From positions 248,001 through 312,000 of the forward strand of contig NZ_AYMR01000007.1 of NCBI RefSeq assembly GCF_000633535.1: a stretch of DNA of 64,000 nucleotides, given 5' to 3'. The stretch comes from Leifsonia aquatica H1aii (lineage in GTDB: Bacteria > Actinomycetota > Actinomycetes > Actinomycetales > Microbacteriaceae). A program made the translations under genes and the position numbers. The number at the start of each line of letters is the position of its first letter. Position 1 is the stretch's first letter. Positions 40,344 to 48,883 of this stretch are shown here, one piece after another. A model generated the notes under the pieces. It did no database searches. It saw only the letters and a program-made list of their open reading frames with translations, and had not been told where the DNA came from.

Positions 40344-40687
40344 CGCTGGAACTGTATACCACCCACGATGCGCCGGTACGCGCTCGGCAGCATCCCCCAG
40401 TGCCGCCGGAACCGCTTGGTGGCGTTGCCGGGATCGCTCCAGCCGACGCGGGCGCCCGCGGCGCGGACGGAGAGCGCGGTGGTGCGCAGCAGCTCCGCCA
40501 TGCGTTCGGCCCGGCGCTCGTGCAGCAGGGTGAGCGGCGTGCGTCCGGTTTCGGCGACGAAGACGCGGTTGAGCTGGGAGGGGGAGAGGTGCACCTGCGC
40601 CGCGAGCCCGGCGAGCGTCCAGTCCGCGGCGATGTCGGCCTCGAGGAGGGCCAGGACGGCGCGGGTCGCGGGCGAGAGGGCGGTCAC
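40340..40687 (-). CDS. AraC-type DNA-binding-domain-only regulator
   Basis: The 115-residue protein is only the double helix-turn-helix of the AraC family: TLAGLAAQVHLSPSQLNRVFVAETGRTPLTLLHERR, then SVRAAGARVGWSDPGNATKRFRRHWGMLPSAYRR. It has no ligand-binding domain, so it resembles the short MarA/SoxS-like class. Its GTG start lies next to the palindrome at 40697-40709. It is translationally coupled to the MarR gene. Confidence 0.85.
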   Translation of the reverse strand: MTALSPATRAVLALLEADIAADWTLAGLAAQVHLSPSQLNRVFVAETGRTPLTLLHERRAERMAELLRTTALSVRAAGARVGWSDPGNATKRFRRHWGMLPSAYRRIVGGIQFQR

Positions 40688-40696
40688 GCGATTCAG

Positions 40697-40709
40697 TTAA
40701 CCAGGTTAA
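40697..40709. promoter_or_regulatory. Operator-like palindrome for the AraC/MarR pair
   Basis: TTAACCAGGTTAA is a perfect 13-bp palindrome 9 bases upstream of the AraC-type start. It overlaps the candidate -10 TAACCT on the minus strand. AT-rich palindromes of this kind are typical MarR sites. Confidence 0.55.
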
Positions 40710-40770
40710 GCGATTCGCGGCAAGCGCCCGCCGCGGGCGAACGACTCGTGAACTCCGGTCGACGAACCAC

Positions 40771-40799
40771 TTGCAATTCTTTTGTTCGTAAGCTTTACT
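40771..40799 (+). promoter_or_regulatory. Promoter of the ROK repressor gene
   Basis: A -35 TTGCAA (40771-40776) and a -10 TTTACT (40794-40799) are separated by 17 bases. The -10 lies inside the inverted repeat described next, and the ATG follows 7 bases later. Confidence 0.6.
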
Positions 40800-40805
40800 A
40801 ACAAA
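40781..40805. promoter_or_regulatory. Inverted-repeat operator for the ROK repressor
   Basis: TTTGTTCGTAA (40781-40791) and TTACTAACAAA (40795-40805) form 11-bp arms with one mismatch around a 3-base centre. The site covers the -10 and ends directly before the start codon, the position expected for autorepression. No second copy is seen before the downstream binding-protein gene. Confidence 0.65.
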
Positions 40806-40806
40806 C

Positions 40807-42105
40807 ATGACCACGACGAAGACGCAGGGAACGGGAGCCGCCACGGCCGCCCCCGTGGCCGCGGACTCGGCCGTGGTCCCGACGGTCGTAGCCGCCTCCG
40901 GTACGACCGGCATCGGCACCGCGACCGGCGTCGGCACCGCGACCGGCGCGACCGGTGCCGGCGCCGCGGCGGGTCTCGTCCCGGGCCGGGTGCTGCGGCC
41001 GCGGGTCAAGGTGCTCCCGGAGCACGCCCGCAGCCACAACCGGTCCCTCGTGCTCCAGACCCTGTACCGCTCGGGCGAGCTCAGCCGCGCCGACATCGCC
41101 CGCGAGACCGGCCTGACCCGCGTCACGGTCTCCGACCTGGTCGCCGAGCTGATCGCCGAAGGCCTCATCGTCGAGCTGGGCCAGCGCGAGTCCGCCCGGC
41201 CGGGCAAGCCCGCCGTCCTGCTCGACATCAACCGCACCGCCCACCAGATCGTCGGCGTCGACCTCAGCGACCACGACCGCTTCCGCGGGGCCGTGATGGA
41301 CCTCGACGGCGCGATCCTCGCGACCGCGGAGATCCCGCTGGAGGGCGCGACGGGAGACGGCGCCACGGCGAAGGTGCGCACCCTGATCGCCGACCTGGTC
41401 GGGCTCGCGACCGCGCCGGTGCTCGGCGTCGGCGTCGGTTCGCCCGGCGTCGTCGATCTCGCCGGCACCATCCTCACCGCCCCCAACCTCGGCTGGCACG
41501 GGCTCCCGCTGCAGGACGAGCTCCAGCACGCGACCGGGCTGCCGGTGATCGTGGCGAACGACGCCAACGCCGCCGTGCTCGCCGAGCACAGCTACGGCGG
41601 CGCAGCGGGCGACCTCATGCTCATCCGGGTCGGCCACGGTATCGGCGCCGGGCTGATCGTCGCGGGCGCCCTCGTCTACGGCAGCCACTTCGCCGCGGGC
41701 GAGATCGGCCAGGTGATGGTCGGCACGGATCTCGGCCTCGACGCGACCTACAGCCGGGATCAGGTGCTCGAGCACTGGCTCAGTGTCCCTCAGCTGCGAC
41801 GCGGCATCGCCGAGGCCGGTGCGGCCGGAGTCGACACCACGCCCGCCCTCCGCGAGGCCGGCCAGCGCCTCGGCATCGCCCTCGCCCCCGTGGTGGGCGC
41901 CCTCAACCTGTCGGAGATCGTGCTCAGCGGTCCGACGAACCTTCTGGATGGCCCCCTCGCCGAGGCGACCATCCACACGCTCCGGAGCCGGACGATGGCC
42001 GAGAACCACGCCGACCTCGCGCTCCGGATGACCACGCTCGGGCAGGACATCGTCCTGCGCGGCGCGGCCGTACTCGTCCTCTCCGGACGGCTCGGGGTCT
42101 CGTAA
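40807..42105 (+). CDS. ROK family transcriptional repressor
   Basis: The 432-residue protein has an N-terminal winged helix (HARSHNRSLVLQTLYRSGELSRADIARETGLTRVTVSDLVAELIAEGLI) and a C-terminal sugar-kinase-like ROK fold (VGVGSPGVVDLAGTILTAPNLGWHG, NDANAAVLAEHSYGG, GHGIGAGLIVAGALVYG). The canonical zinc-site cysteines of ROK kinases are absent, which fits a NagC/XylR-type repressor rather than an enzyme. The first 55 residues are a Thr/Gly/Ala-rich tail. It heads the amino-sugar import cluster and probably controls it and itself. Confidence 0.88.
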   Translation: MTTTKTQGTGAATAAPVAADSAVVPTVVAASGTTGIGTATGVGTATGATGAGAAAGLVPGRVLRPRVKVLPEHARSHNRSLVLQTLYRSGELSRADIARETGLTRVTVSDLVAELIAEGLIVELGQRESARPGKPAVLLDINRTAHQIVGVDLSDHDRFRGAVMDLDGAILATAEIPLEGATGDGATAKVRTLIADLVGLATAPVLGVGVGSPGVVDLAGTILTAPNLGWHGLPLQDELQHATGLPVIVANDANAAVLAEHSYGGAAGDLMLIRVGHGIGAGLIVAGALVYGSHFAAGEIGQVMVGTDLGLDATYSRDQVLEHWLSVPQLRRGIAEAGAAGVDTTPALREAGQRLGIALAPVVGALNLSEIVLSGPTNLLDGPLAEATIHTLRSRTMAENHADLALRMTTLGQDIVLRGAAVLVLSGRLGVS

Positions 42106-42200
42106 CGCAGCACTTCGGAACCACCGACCCCTGCACCACGGTGTGGCAACCGCACACATCGACCACCTGAGAAACCTGTTCACAACGAAAGGAAAGTGCA

Positions 42201-43547
42201 ATGAAGAGAAAGCTCGTCGGCCTCGCCGCTGTGGCTACAGCTTCCGCTCTCGTGCTCGCGGGATGCGCCTCCGGCGGATCGTCCGCGCCCAGCACCGACG
42301 GGAAGGGCAAGACGGTCACCCTGTGGCTGGTCGGCTCCGACACCCCGGATGAGCTGCGCAACTACCTCAAGACCGAGTTCAACAAGGAGACCGGCGCCAC
42401 GCTGAAGATCGAGCAGCAGGACTGGGGCGACATCGTCACCAAGCTCACCACGGCTCTCCCGGACGCCAACAACACCCCGGACGTCACCGAGATGGGCAAC
42501 ACCCAGTCCCCGACGTTCACCAACGTGGGCGCCTTCCTCGACATCTCCGACGAGTACAAGGACCTCGGCGGCGACAAGCTGCTGCAGTCCTTCGTGGACG
42601 CCGGCAAGGTCGACGGCAAGAACTACACGCTGCCGTACTACTTCGGCTCGCGCTACATGTTCTACCGCAAGGACGTCTACGCGGCCGCCGGTGCCACCGT
42701 GCCGACCACGCTCGACCAGTTCAACACCACGGTCGCCGACATCACCGCGAAGAACCCGAAGGCGATCCCGAACTTCTCCGGCTTCTTCCTCGGCGGTCAG
42801 GACTGGCGTGACGGCATCTCCTGGATCTTCGCCAACGGCGGGGACATCGCCAAGAAGCAGGGCGACAAGTGGGTGGCCACGCTGGACTCGGAGGGCTCGC
42901 AGAAGGGCCTGCAGCAGCTGCAGGACCTCTACAAGAACGCGTCCAAGGCGCCGAACGACGCCAAGGACTCGAACCAGTACATCTACCTGAACGACAGCGA
43001 CCAGACGGTCGACGCCACCGGCAACAAGACCGGTGACACGTCGCTCGCCGCCGCGACGATCATGGCGCCGGGATGGGCGCACTGGTCGATCGGCGACCTG
43101 TCCGAGAAGGACGGCAAGCCGGTCCGCACCTGGAACGACAACACGTTCGGCACGTACGTGCTGCCGGGCAACGACGGAAAGCCCGCCCCGGTCTTCGCCG
43201 GCGGCTCGAACATCGGCATCTCGGCCAAGTCCAAGAACCCGGGCCTGTCCAAGACCCTCCTGAAGATCATCTTCTCGAAGGAGTACCAGGAGATGCTCGG
43301 CAAGAACGGCCTGGGCCCGGCGAACTCGGACTACATGTCCTCCCTCGGCGACGACCAGTTCGCGAAGGCGCTCATCGAGTCCGCGTCCAACTCCAAGCTC
43401 ACCCCGGCCGCGCCGGGCTGGGCCAAGGTCGAGGCAGCGAACGTCATGGAGGAGTTCTTCTCCAAGATCCGCGACGCGTCGGACCTGAAGGCACTCGCCC
43501 AGGAGTACGACACGAAGATCGACGCTCTCCTCAACGAGAAGAACTAG
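42201..43547 (+). CDS. Sugar ABC transporter substrate-binding lipoprotein (NgcE-like by context)
   Basis: The 448-residue protein has a lipoprotein signal with lipobox LAGC (Cys22) and the family 1 extracellular solute-binding fold (VTLWLVGSDTPDELRNYLKTEFNKETG, LPYYFGSRYMFYRKDVYAAAG). It precedes two permeases and genes for hexosaminidase, kinase and NagB, so GlcNAc or chito-oligosaccharides are the likely cargo. AAAGGAAAG precedes the ATG. A hairpin between it and the first permease may raise its level relative to the permeases. Confidence 0.87.
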   Translation: MKRKLVGLAAVATASALVLAGCASGGSSAPSTDGKGKTVTLWLVGSDTPDELRNYLKTEFNKETGATLKIEQQDWGDIVTKLTTALPDANNTPDVTEMGNTQSPTFTNVGAFLDISDEYKDLGGDKLLQSFVDAGKVDGKNYTLPYYFGSRYMFYRKDVYAAAGATVPTTLDQFNTTVADITAKNPKAIPNFSGFFLGGQDWRDGISWIFANGGDIAKKQGDKWVATLDSEGSQKGLQQLQDLYKNASKAPNDAKDSNQYIYLNDSDQTVDATGNKTGDTSLAAATIMAPGWAHWSIGDLSEKDGKPVRTWNDNTFGTYVLPGNDGKPAPVFAGGSNIGISAKSKNPGLSKTLLKIIFSKEYQEMLGKNGLGPANSDYMSSLGDDQFAKALIESASNSKLTPAAPGWAKVEAANVMEEFFSKIRDASDLKALAQEYDTKIDALLNEKN

Positions 43548-43574
43548 TCGTTCCACTCGCACCACCGAGCAGGT

Positions 43575-43606
43575 GAGGGCGCGGAAGGCACCCCTTCCGC
43601 GCCCTC
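43575..43606 (+). terminator. Intra-operon hairpin after the binding-protein gene
   Basis: A perfect 14-bp stem (43575-43588 with 43593-43606) with a 4-base loop lies 28 bases after the stop. It probably acts as a partial terminator or a 3'-end stabiliser for the binding-protein mRNA. Confidence 0.75.
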
Positions 43607-43642
43607 GCTTCTGCCCCCATGATTCTCGGAAGGAGGACCGAC

Positions 43643-44611
43643 GTGACCACCACCCAGCAGACCCCCGCGGCGACCGGCCGCCCGGCCCGTCCGGCGCGCG
43701 CCCCGAAGCAGGGAGCCCCCCGCCCCCGCAAGCGCCAGCTCGCGCCCTACATGCTGCTGCTGCCGGCCATCGCCATCCTGCTGCTCGCCCTCGGCTACCC
43801 GATCGTGTGGCAGATCATCACCTCGATGCAGCACTTCGGGCTCGCCCAGCAGTTCGGCCAGCCCGCCCCGTTCGTCTGGTTCCAGAACTACATCACCCTG
43901 TTCTCCGACCCCTACATGTGGATCGTCGTCGGCCGGTCGATCGCGTTCTGCCTGGTCACCGCCGCGGTGACCGTGGTCATCGGCGTCGGCCTCGCCCTCC
44001 TGATGACCGGCGTCCACGCCGTCGTGCGCGTCATCCTCCAGATCGCCCTGCTGCTGGCCTGGGCCATGCCTGTCGTCGCCGCCATGACGGTCTGGAACTG
44101 GCTCTTCGACTGGCGCCGCGGCCTCATCAACAACGTCCTGAGCTCCTGGGGTCTCGACTTCCAGGGCCACAACTGGCTGCAGAACCCGCTCTCGTTCTTC
44201 TTCGTCGCCATGATCATCGTGGTCTGGATGAGCGTCCCGTTCGTCGCCTTCTCGGTCTACGCCGGCCTCACCCAGGTCTCGGGCGAAGTGCTCGAGGCGG
44301 CTCAGATGGACGGAGCGAAGGGATTCCAGCGGCTGCGCTACATCATCCTGCCGATGATCCGTCCCGTCCTCGGCATCGTGCTGCTGCTCCAGATCATCTG
44401 GGACCTGCGCGTCTTCACCCAGATCAAGCTGCTGCAGGACAAGGGCTCCATCGCCAGCGAGACCAACTTGCTCGGCACCTACATCTACCAGCTCGGCGTC
44501 GGGTCGAGCGACTTCGCGATGGCGAGCGCCGTCTCGGTGTTCGTCCTGATCCTGACCGTCGCCCTGAGCTGGTTCTACGTTCGCTCGCTGATCAAGGAGG
44601 ACGAATCGTGA
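43643..44611 (+). CDS. Sugar ABC transporter permease 1 (MalF type)
   Basis: The 322-residue permease has six membrane segments and the EAA loop EVLEAAQMDGAKGFQRLRYIILPMIRPVL that docks the ATPase. The N-terminal 35 residues are a Pro/Arg-rich cytoplasmic tail. GTG 43643 with AAGGAGG at 6 bases is preferred over the upstream ATG 43619. It overlaps the second permease gene (GTGA). No ATPase is encoded in the cluster; a shared MsiK-type ATPase elsewhere is likely. Confidence 0.9.
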   Translation: MTTTQQTPAATGRPARPARAPKQGAPRPRKRQLAPYMLLLPAIAILLLALGYPIVWQIITSMQHFGLAQQFGQPAPFVWFQNYITLFSDPYMWIVVGRSIAFCLVTAAVTVVIGVGLALLMTGVHAVVRVILQIALLLAWAMPVVAAMTVWNWLFDWRRGLINNVLSSWGLDFQGHNWLQNPLSFFFVAMIIVVWMSVPFVAFSVYAGLTQVSGEVLEAAQMDGAKGFQRLRYIILPMIRPVLGIVLLLQIIWDLRVFTQIKLLQDKGSIASETNLLGTYIYQLGVGSSDFAMASAVSVFVLILTVALSWFYVRSLIKEDES

Positions 44612-45507
44612 CCACTGCGTCCACCGCATCCGCCACCGCCGCCCCGGCGGCCCCCGCCCGCAAGCTGCGCCAGAAGGTGCGGCCCGGCCGCGTCGTCCTC
44701 GGTGTCGTCGCCGTCGTCCTCGCCCTGATCTGGGTGTTCCCCGTCTACTGGATGGTGAACTCGTCCCTCCTGCCGAACGTGGTGCTGCAGAACAGCAACC
44801 CGACGTGGCTGCCGTTCGGCGGCTCGTTCGACAACTTCACCGCGGTCATCGACGGCGGCACGTTCTTCCCGGCGCTCGGGATGAGCCTCACCATCGCGCT
44901 GATCACCGTCGTCGTCTGCCTGGCCTTCGCCTTCCTGGCGGCGCTCGCGATCAGCCGGTTCCGGTTCCGCGGCCGCACCTCGTTCGTGCTCGCGGTTCTG
45001 CTCATCCAGATGCTCCCCGCCGAGGGGCTGTTCATCGCCCAGTACAAGCTCATGGGCAGCCTGGGCCTGCTGAACTCCGTCATCGGCGTCAGCATCCTCT
45101 ACATCGCGGCCGTCGTGCCCTTCACGATCTGGATGCTGCGCGGCTTCGTCGCCGGCATCCCGGCCGACCTGGAGGAGGCCGCCATGGTGGACGGCCTGAG
45201 CCGTACCCAGGCCTTCCTGCGGATCACCTTCCCGCTCCTCGCCCCCGGCCTCGTCGCCTCCGGCGTGTACGCCTTCCTGCAGGCCTGGAACGAGTTCACG
45301 GTCGCCCTGGTCATCCTGCAGGAGAACAGCAGCCAGACGCTGCCGCTCTGGCTGCGCGGGTTCATCCAGCAGTCCGCCTCGCGCGCGACCGACTGGGGCC
45401 AGGTCATGGCCGCCTCGACCCTCGTCGCGGTGCCGGTGATCATCTTCTTCCTGATCGTGCAGGGGCGGATGACCAGCGGGCTCGTCAGCGGGGCGGTGAA
45501 GGGGTGA
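44608..45507 (+). CDS. Sugar ABC transporter permease 2 (MalG type)
   Basis: The 299-residue permease has six membrane segments and the EAA loop DLEEAAMVDGLSRTQAFLRITFPLLAPGL. The N-terminal FPVYWMVNSSLLPN and the AWNEFTVALVIL segment are typical of MalG relatives. It starts at GTG overlapping the first permease stop, with AAGGAGG at 44594-44600, and overlaps the GH3 gene by 4 bases. Confidence 0.9.
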   Translation: MTTASTASATAAPAAPARKLRQKVRPGRVVLGVVAVVLALIWVFPVYWMVNSSLLPNVVLQNSNPTWLPFGGSFDNFTAVIDGGTFFPALGMSLTIALITVVVCLAFAFLAALAISRFRFRGRTSFVLAVLLIQMLPAEGLFIAQYKLMGSLGLLNSVIGVSILYIAAVVPFTIWMLRGFVAGIPADLEEAAMVDGLSRTQAFLRITFPLLAPGLVASGVYAFLQAWNEFTVALVILQENSSQTLPLWLRGFIQQSASRATDWGQVMAASTLVAVPVIIFFLIVQGRMTSGLVSGAVKG

Positions 45508-47042
45508 CCGGCACGGCCGCCGCCGAACCCCGCCTCCTCGACCCGTCCCTCGCCCGCCGCATCGCCGCGACCCTCCTCCCCGGCTTCGTCGGGACGACCC
45601 TGCCGGCCTGGCTGGAGCGACGACTGCGGGAGGGCCTGGGCGGCGTGTGCGTCTTCGGCCCGAACATCGCGTCGGCCGACCAGTTGCGCACGCTCACGGC
45701 GGCGATCTACGCGGCCAACCCGGACGCGATCATCGCGATCGACGAGGAGGGCGGCGACGTCACCCGATTGCACTACGCGACCGGGTCGCCCTATCCGGGC
45801 AACGCCGTGCTCGGCCGGCTCGGCGACGCCGACCGCACCGAGCGGGTGGCCGCGCGGGTCGGGGCCGAACTGCGCGCCGTCGGCGTGAACCTCGACTTCG
45901 CTCCCGACGTCGACATCAACTCGAACCCGGACAACCCGGTGATCGGCGTCCGCAGCTTCGGCGTCTCTCCGCGCGTGGTGGCGGAGCAGGGCGCGGCGTG
46001 GGTCCGCGGCCTCCAGTCGTCCGGCGTCGCGGCCTGCGCCAAGCACTTCCCCGGGCACGGGGACACGGCCCAGGACTCGCACCTCGCGCTGCCGGTCGTC
46101 GACCTGTCGGCCGCCGAACTGCGCGAGCGCGAGCTGGTCCCGTTCCGGGCGGCCGTGGAAGCGGGCACCCGCACCATGATGACGTCGCACATCCTGCTCC
46201 CGCAGCTGGATGCGGCGCTCCCCGCCACGTTCAGCGCCCCGATCATCGAGGGCCTGCTGCGCGGGGAGCTCGGCTTCGACGGCGTCGTCGTCACGGACGC
46301 CCTCGACATGCACGGCGCCAGCGGCGAGCGGGGCATCCCGGAGGCGGCCGTCCTCGCCCTGGCCGCCGGCTGCGACCTGCTCTGCCTGGGGACCGAGAAC
46401 ACCGACGAGCAGCTGACGGCCATCGTCGAGGCGGTCGCGGAGGCGATCGCCTCCGGACGCCTGACCGCCGAGCGCGTGGAGCAGGCGGCCGGCCGGGTGA
46501 TCGGCCTCGCCGGCGAACTCCGTGAGACGTCGGAGGCCGCGCAGGAGGACGTCGGTGCGTCGTCGGGCGCTCCCGTCATCGATCCGGTGGAGGCGCGGGC
46601 GGTGGTCCCGGCCTTCGAGCTGTCGGACACGGCACGGACCTGGCTGCACGACGGCCGCAGGGCCGCGGGCGTCGTCCGGCTCGAGACCGTCGCGAACATC
46701 GCGGTCGGGACCGCCCCGTGGGGGCCCTTCGCCGAGACCTCGACCGGTGCCGGCGACGCCGCGGCGGCCGCGTTCGCCGCACTGCCGGTCGTCGAGGTCA
46801 CCGAGGCGGATGCCGCGCCCGCGGTCCTGCCCGCCGGACCGGTGATCGTGATCGGCAAGGACAACCACCGCCATGCCTTCGCCCGCGACACCATCGACCG
46901 TCTGCGCGCCGAGCGCGCCGACGTCCTCGTGGTCGACATGGGCTGGCCGGCGGACGACCGGCGCTACGCCGACATCGCGACCTTCGGGGCGTCCCGCCTC
47001 CTCGGCCGCGCGCTCCTCGACCTGCTCGGCCCCGGATCATGA
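45504..47042 (+). CDS. Glycoside hydrolase family 3 beta-N-acetylhexosaminidase (NagZ-like)
   Basis: The 512-residue protein has a GH3 barrel with KHFPGHGDTAQDSH (from Lys180), the His/Asp dyad specific for N-acetylglucosaminidases, and the nucleophile Asp265 in VVVTDALDMHGA. A C-terminal domain of about 160 residues follows the barrel, as in larger GH3 enzymes. There is no signal peptide, so imported chito-oligosaccharides or muropeptides would be cleaved in the cytoplasm. It is translationally coupled to the permease upstream and the ROK kinase downstream. Confidence 0.88.
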   Translation: MTGTAAAEPRLLDPSLARRIAATLLPGFVGTTLPAWLERRLREGLGGVCVFGPNIASADQLRTLTAAIYAANPDAIIAIDEEGGDVTRLHYATGSPYPGNAVLGRLGDADRTERVAARVGAELRAVGVNLDFAPDVDINSNPDNPVIGVRSFGVSPRVVAEQGAAWVRGLQSSGVAACAKHFPGHGDTAQDSHLALPVVDLSAAELRERELVPFRAAVEAGTRTMMTSHILLPQLDAALPATFSAPIIEGLLRGELGFDGVVVTDALDMHGASGERGIPEAAVLALAAGCDLLCLGTENTDEQLTAIVEAVAEAIASGRLTAERVEQAAGRVIGLAGELRETSEAAQEDVGASSGAPVIDPVEARAVVPAFELSDTARTWLHDGRRAAGVVRLETVANIAVGTAPWGPFAETSTGAGDAAAAAFAALPVVEVTEADAAPAVLPAGPVIVIGKDNHRHAFARDTIDRLRAERADVLVVDMGWPADDRRYADIATFGASRLLGRALLDLLGPGS

Positions 47043-47941
47043 GACTCGGGATCGACATCGGCGGCACCAAGACGGACGCGGTCGCCGTCGACGACGGCGG
47101 CGTGCTCGCACAGCGCGTCCGTCTCGCCACCGGTTTCGGTCGCGCCGCCGTCGTCGAGACCGCGCTCACGGCGGTCGCGCGCATCGGCGAACTGACGGGG
47201 CTCGACGCCGACGGGTTCGCCTCCATCGGGATCGGGATCCCCGGGCTGGTCGACACGGCCTCCGGTGATGTCGCCCACGCCGTCAACCTCGGCGTCGACC
47301 GCCTCCCGCTCGGCGGCGAGCTCGCCGACCGGCTCGGCGTCGCCGTCCGCGTCGAGAACGACGTGAAGGCCGCCGCCCTCGGCGCCTACGCCGTGCTCGG
47401 CCTCGGCGGGACGATGGCGTACCTCAACCTCGGCACCGGGATGGCCGCCGGGATCGTCGTCGACGGACGCCTCTGGCGCGGGGCGTCGGGCATCGCGGGC
47501 GAGATCGGGCACCTGCCGGTCGACCCGGCCGGCGCCGCCTGCGCGTGCGGCCAGCGCGGCTGCCTCGAGACGGTCGCCAGCGGGTCCGGCATCGCCCGTC
47601 AGTGGCGCACGGACGACCCGCTTCCGGCCCGCGCGCTGTTCGCCGCGGCGGCCGACGGGGACCGCGAGGCGCAGGCGATCAAGGATAGGCTTGCCCAGGG
47701 CATCGCTGCCGCAGTGCGCGTCCTGGTGCTGACCGTCGACGTCGACACCGTGGTGATCGGTGGCGGCCTCAGCCACCTGGGCGAACGGCTGCTCGGCGAC
47801 GTCCACGAGGTGCTCGAGGACTGGGGGCGGACATCGCCGTTCCTGGCCTCGCTCGCGCTGCCGAGGCGCGTGCGCCTCGTCCCACCAGGATCACCAGTCG
47901 CCGCCCTCGGGGCGGCGATCGTAGGAGGAACGAATGGCTGA
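47039..47941 (+). CDS. ROK family sugar kinase (probable N-acetylglucosamine kinase)
   Basis: The 300-residue kinase shows the N-terminal phosphate loop GIDIGGTKTDAVAVD, the sugar site ENDVKAAALGAY, LGTGMAAGIVVDG and the ROK zinc motif CACGQRGCLE. Its place between a hexosaminidase and nagB argues for phosphorylation of GlcNAc (or glucosamine) at C6. It overlaps the GH3 gene by 4 bases (ATGA) and nagB by 8. Confidence 0.88.
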   Translation: MRLGIDIGGTKTDAVAVDDGGVLAQRVRLATGFGRAAVVETALTAVARIGELTGLDADGFASIGIGIPGLVDTASGDVAHAVNLGVDRLPLGGELADRLGVAVRVENDVKAAALGAYAVLGLGGTMAYLNLGTGMAAGIVVDGRLWRGASGIAGEIGHLPVDPAGAACACGQRGCLETVASGSGIARQWRTDDPLPARALFAAAADGDREAQAIKDRLAQGIAAAVRVLVLTVDVDTVVIGGGLSHLGERLLGDVHEVLEDWGRTSPFLASLALPRRVRLVPPGSPVAALGAAIVGGTNG

Positions 47942-48719
47942 AGTCGTCGTCGTCACCGATCAGGACGCCGCGGGCGCCCTGGCCGCCGAGACCATCGTCG
48001 AGCTGATCTCCGGGAAGCCCGACACGGTTCTCGGGCTCGCGACCGGGTCCACCCCGCTTCCGGTGTACCGGGCGTTGGCAGCGTTGGTCGCCGAGCGCGG
48101 CGTCGACGTCTCGCACGTGCGCGGCTATGCGCTCGACGAGTACGTGGGCCTGCCGGCCGGCCACCCCGAGTCCTACCGCTCGGTCATCCACCGCGAGGTG
48201 GTCGAGCCGCTCGGGCTGACGCCCTCCCTCATCCACGTCCCCAACGGGGCGCGCGAGACCATCGAGCACGCCGGCGCGGACTACGAGAAGGCCATCGCCG
48301 AATCGGGCGGCGTCGACGTGCAGATCCTCGGGATCGGCACCGACGGCCACATCGGCTTCAACGAGCCCGGCTCCTCGTTCGCCTCGATCACCCGCGTCAA
48401 GACGCTGACCGAGCAGACCCGCGCGGACAACGCCCGCTTCTTCGACTCCGAGGCCGACGTGCCCATGCACTGCATCACGCAGGGCCTCTCCACCATCCTG
48501 AAGGCCCGGCACCTGCTGCTCCTCGCGTTCGGCGAGGGCAAGGCGGAGGCACTGGCCGGCGCGGTCGAGGGTCCGGTCTCGGCCTCCAACCCCGGGTCGG
48601 CCATCCAGCTCCACCCGCACGTGACCGTGCTCGTCGACGAGGCCGCTGCCTCCCGCCTGAGCAACCTCGACTACTACCGCTACGCCTACGCGAACAAGCC
48701 CTCCTGGCAGAAGCTCTAG
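47934..48719 (+). CDS. nagB: Glucosamine-6-phosphate deaminase
   Basis: The 261-residue NagB converts glucosamine-6-phosphate to fructose-6-phosphate and ammonia. It shows LGLATGSTPLPVYRAL at the phosphate site, ALDEYVGLP with the catalytic Asp, and GIGTDGHIGFNEPGSSF. AGGAGG lies just before the ATG. It ends the import operon and is convergent with nagA, from which it is separated by strong hairpins. Confidence 0.95.
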   Translation: MAEVVVVTDQDAAGALAAETIVELISGKPDTVLGLATGSTPLPVYRALAALVAERGVDVSHVRGYALDEYVGLPAGHPESYRSVIHREVVEPLGLTPSLIHVPNGARETIEHAGADYEKAIAESGGVDVQILGIGTDGHIGFNEPGSSFASITRVKTLTEQTRADNARFFDSEADVPMHCITQGLSTILKARHLLLLAFGEGKAEALAGAVEGPVSASNPGSAIQLHPHVTVLVDEAAASRLSNLDYYRYAYANKPSWQKL

Positions 48720-48775
48720 GCCGGGCGACCGCGCGACGCGTCCGCCAGGCGATCCGGAGATCCGTCCGGGTTCGC

Positions 48776-48805
48776 CCGGTTCCTCCGGACCGACGGAGGA
48801 ACCGG
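48776..48805. terminator. Hairpin terminator between nagB and nagA
   Basis: A perfect 12-bp stem (48776-48787 with 48794-48805) has a 6-base loop. A longer-range pairing of CGGAGATCCG near 48754 with CGGATCTCCG near 48835 can enclose it. It can terminate from both sides. Confidence 0.8.
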
Positions 48806-48883
48806 CGGCGTGTCGGGCCGGTTCTCCGGAACTCCGGATCTCCGAGACTCCGGAGGCGATGGCGGGCGGCGTGACCGTGCGGT

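Noticed and set aside
42106-42200. Second ROK operator before the binding-protein gene
   Set aside because: No TTTGTTnGTAA-like arms are found there. The short GC hairpin present does not resemble the operator.
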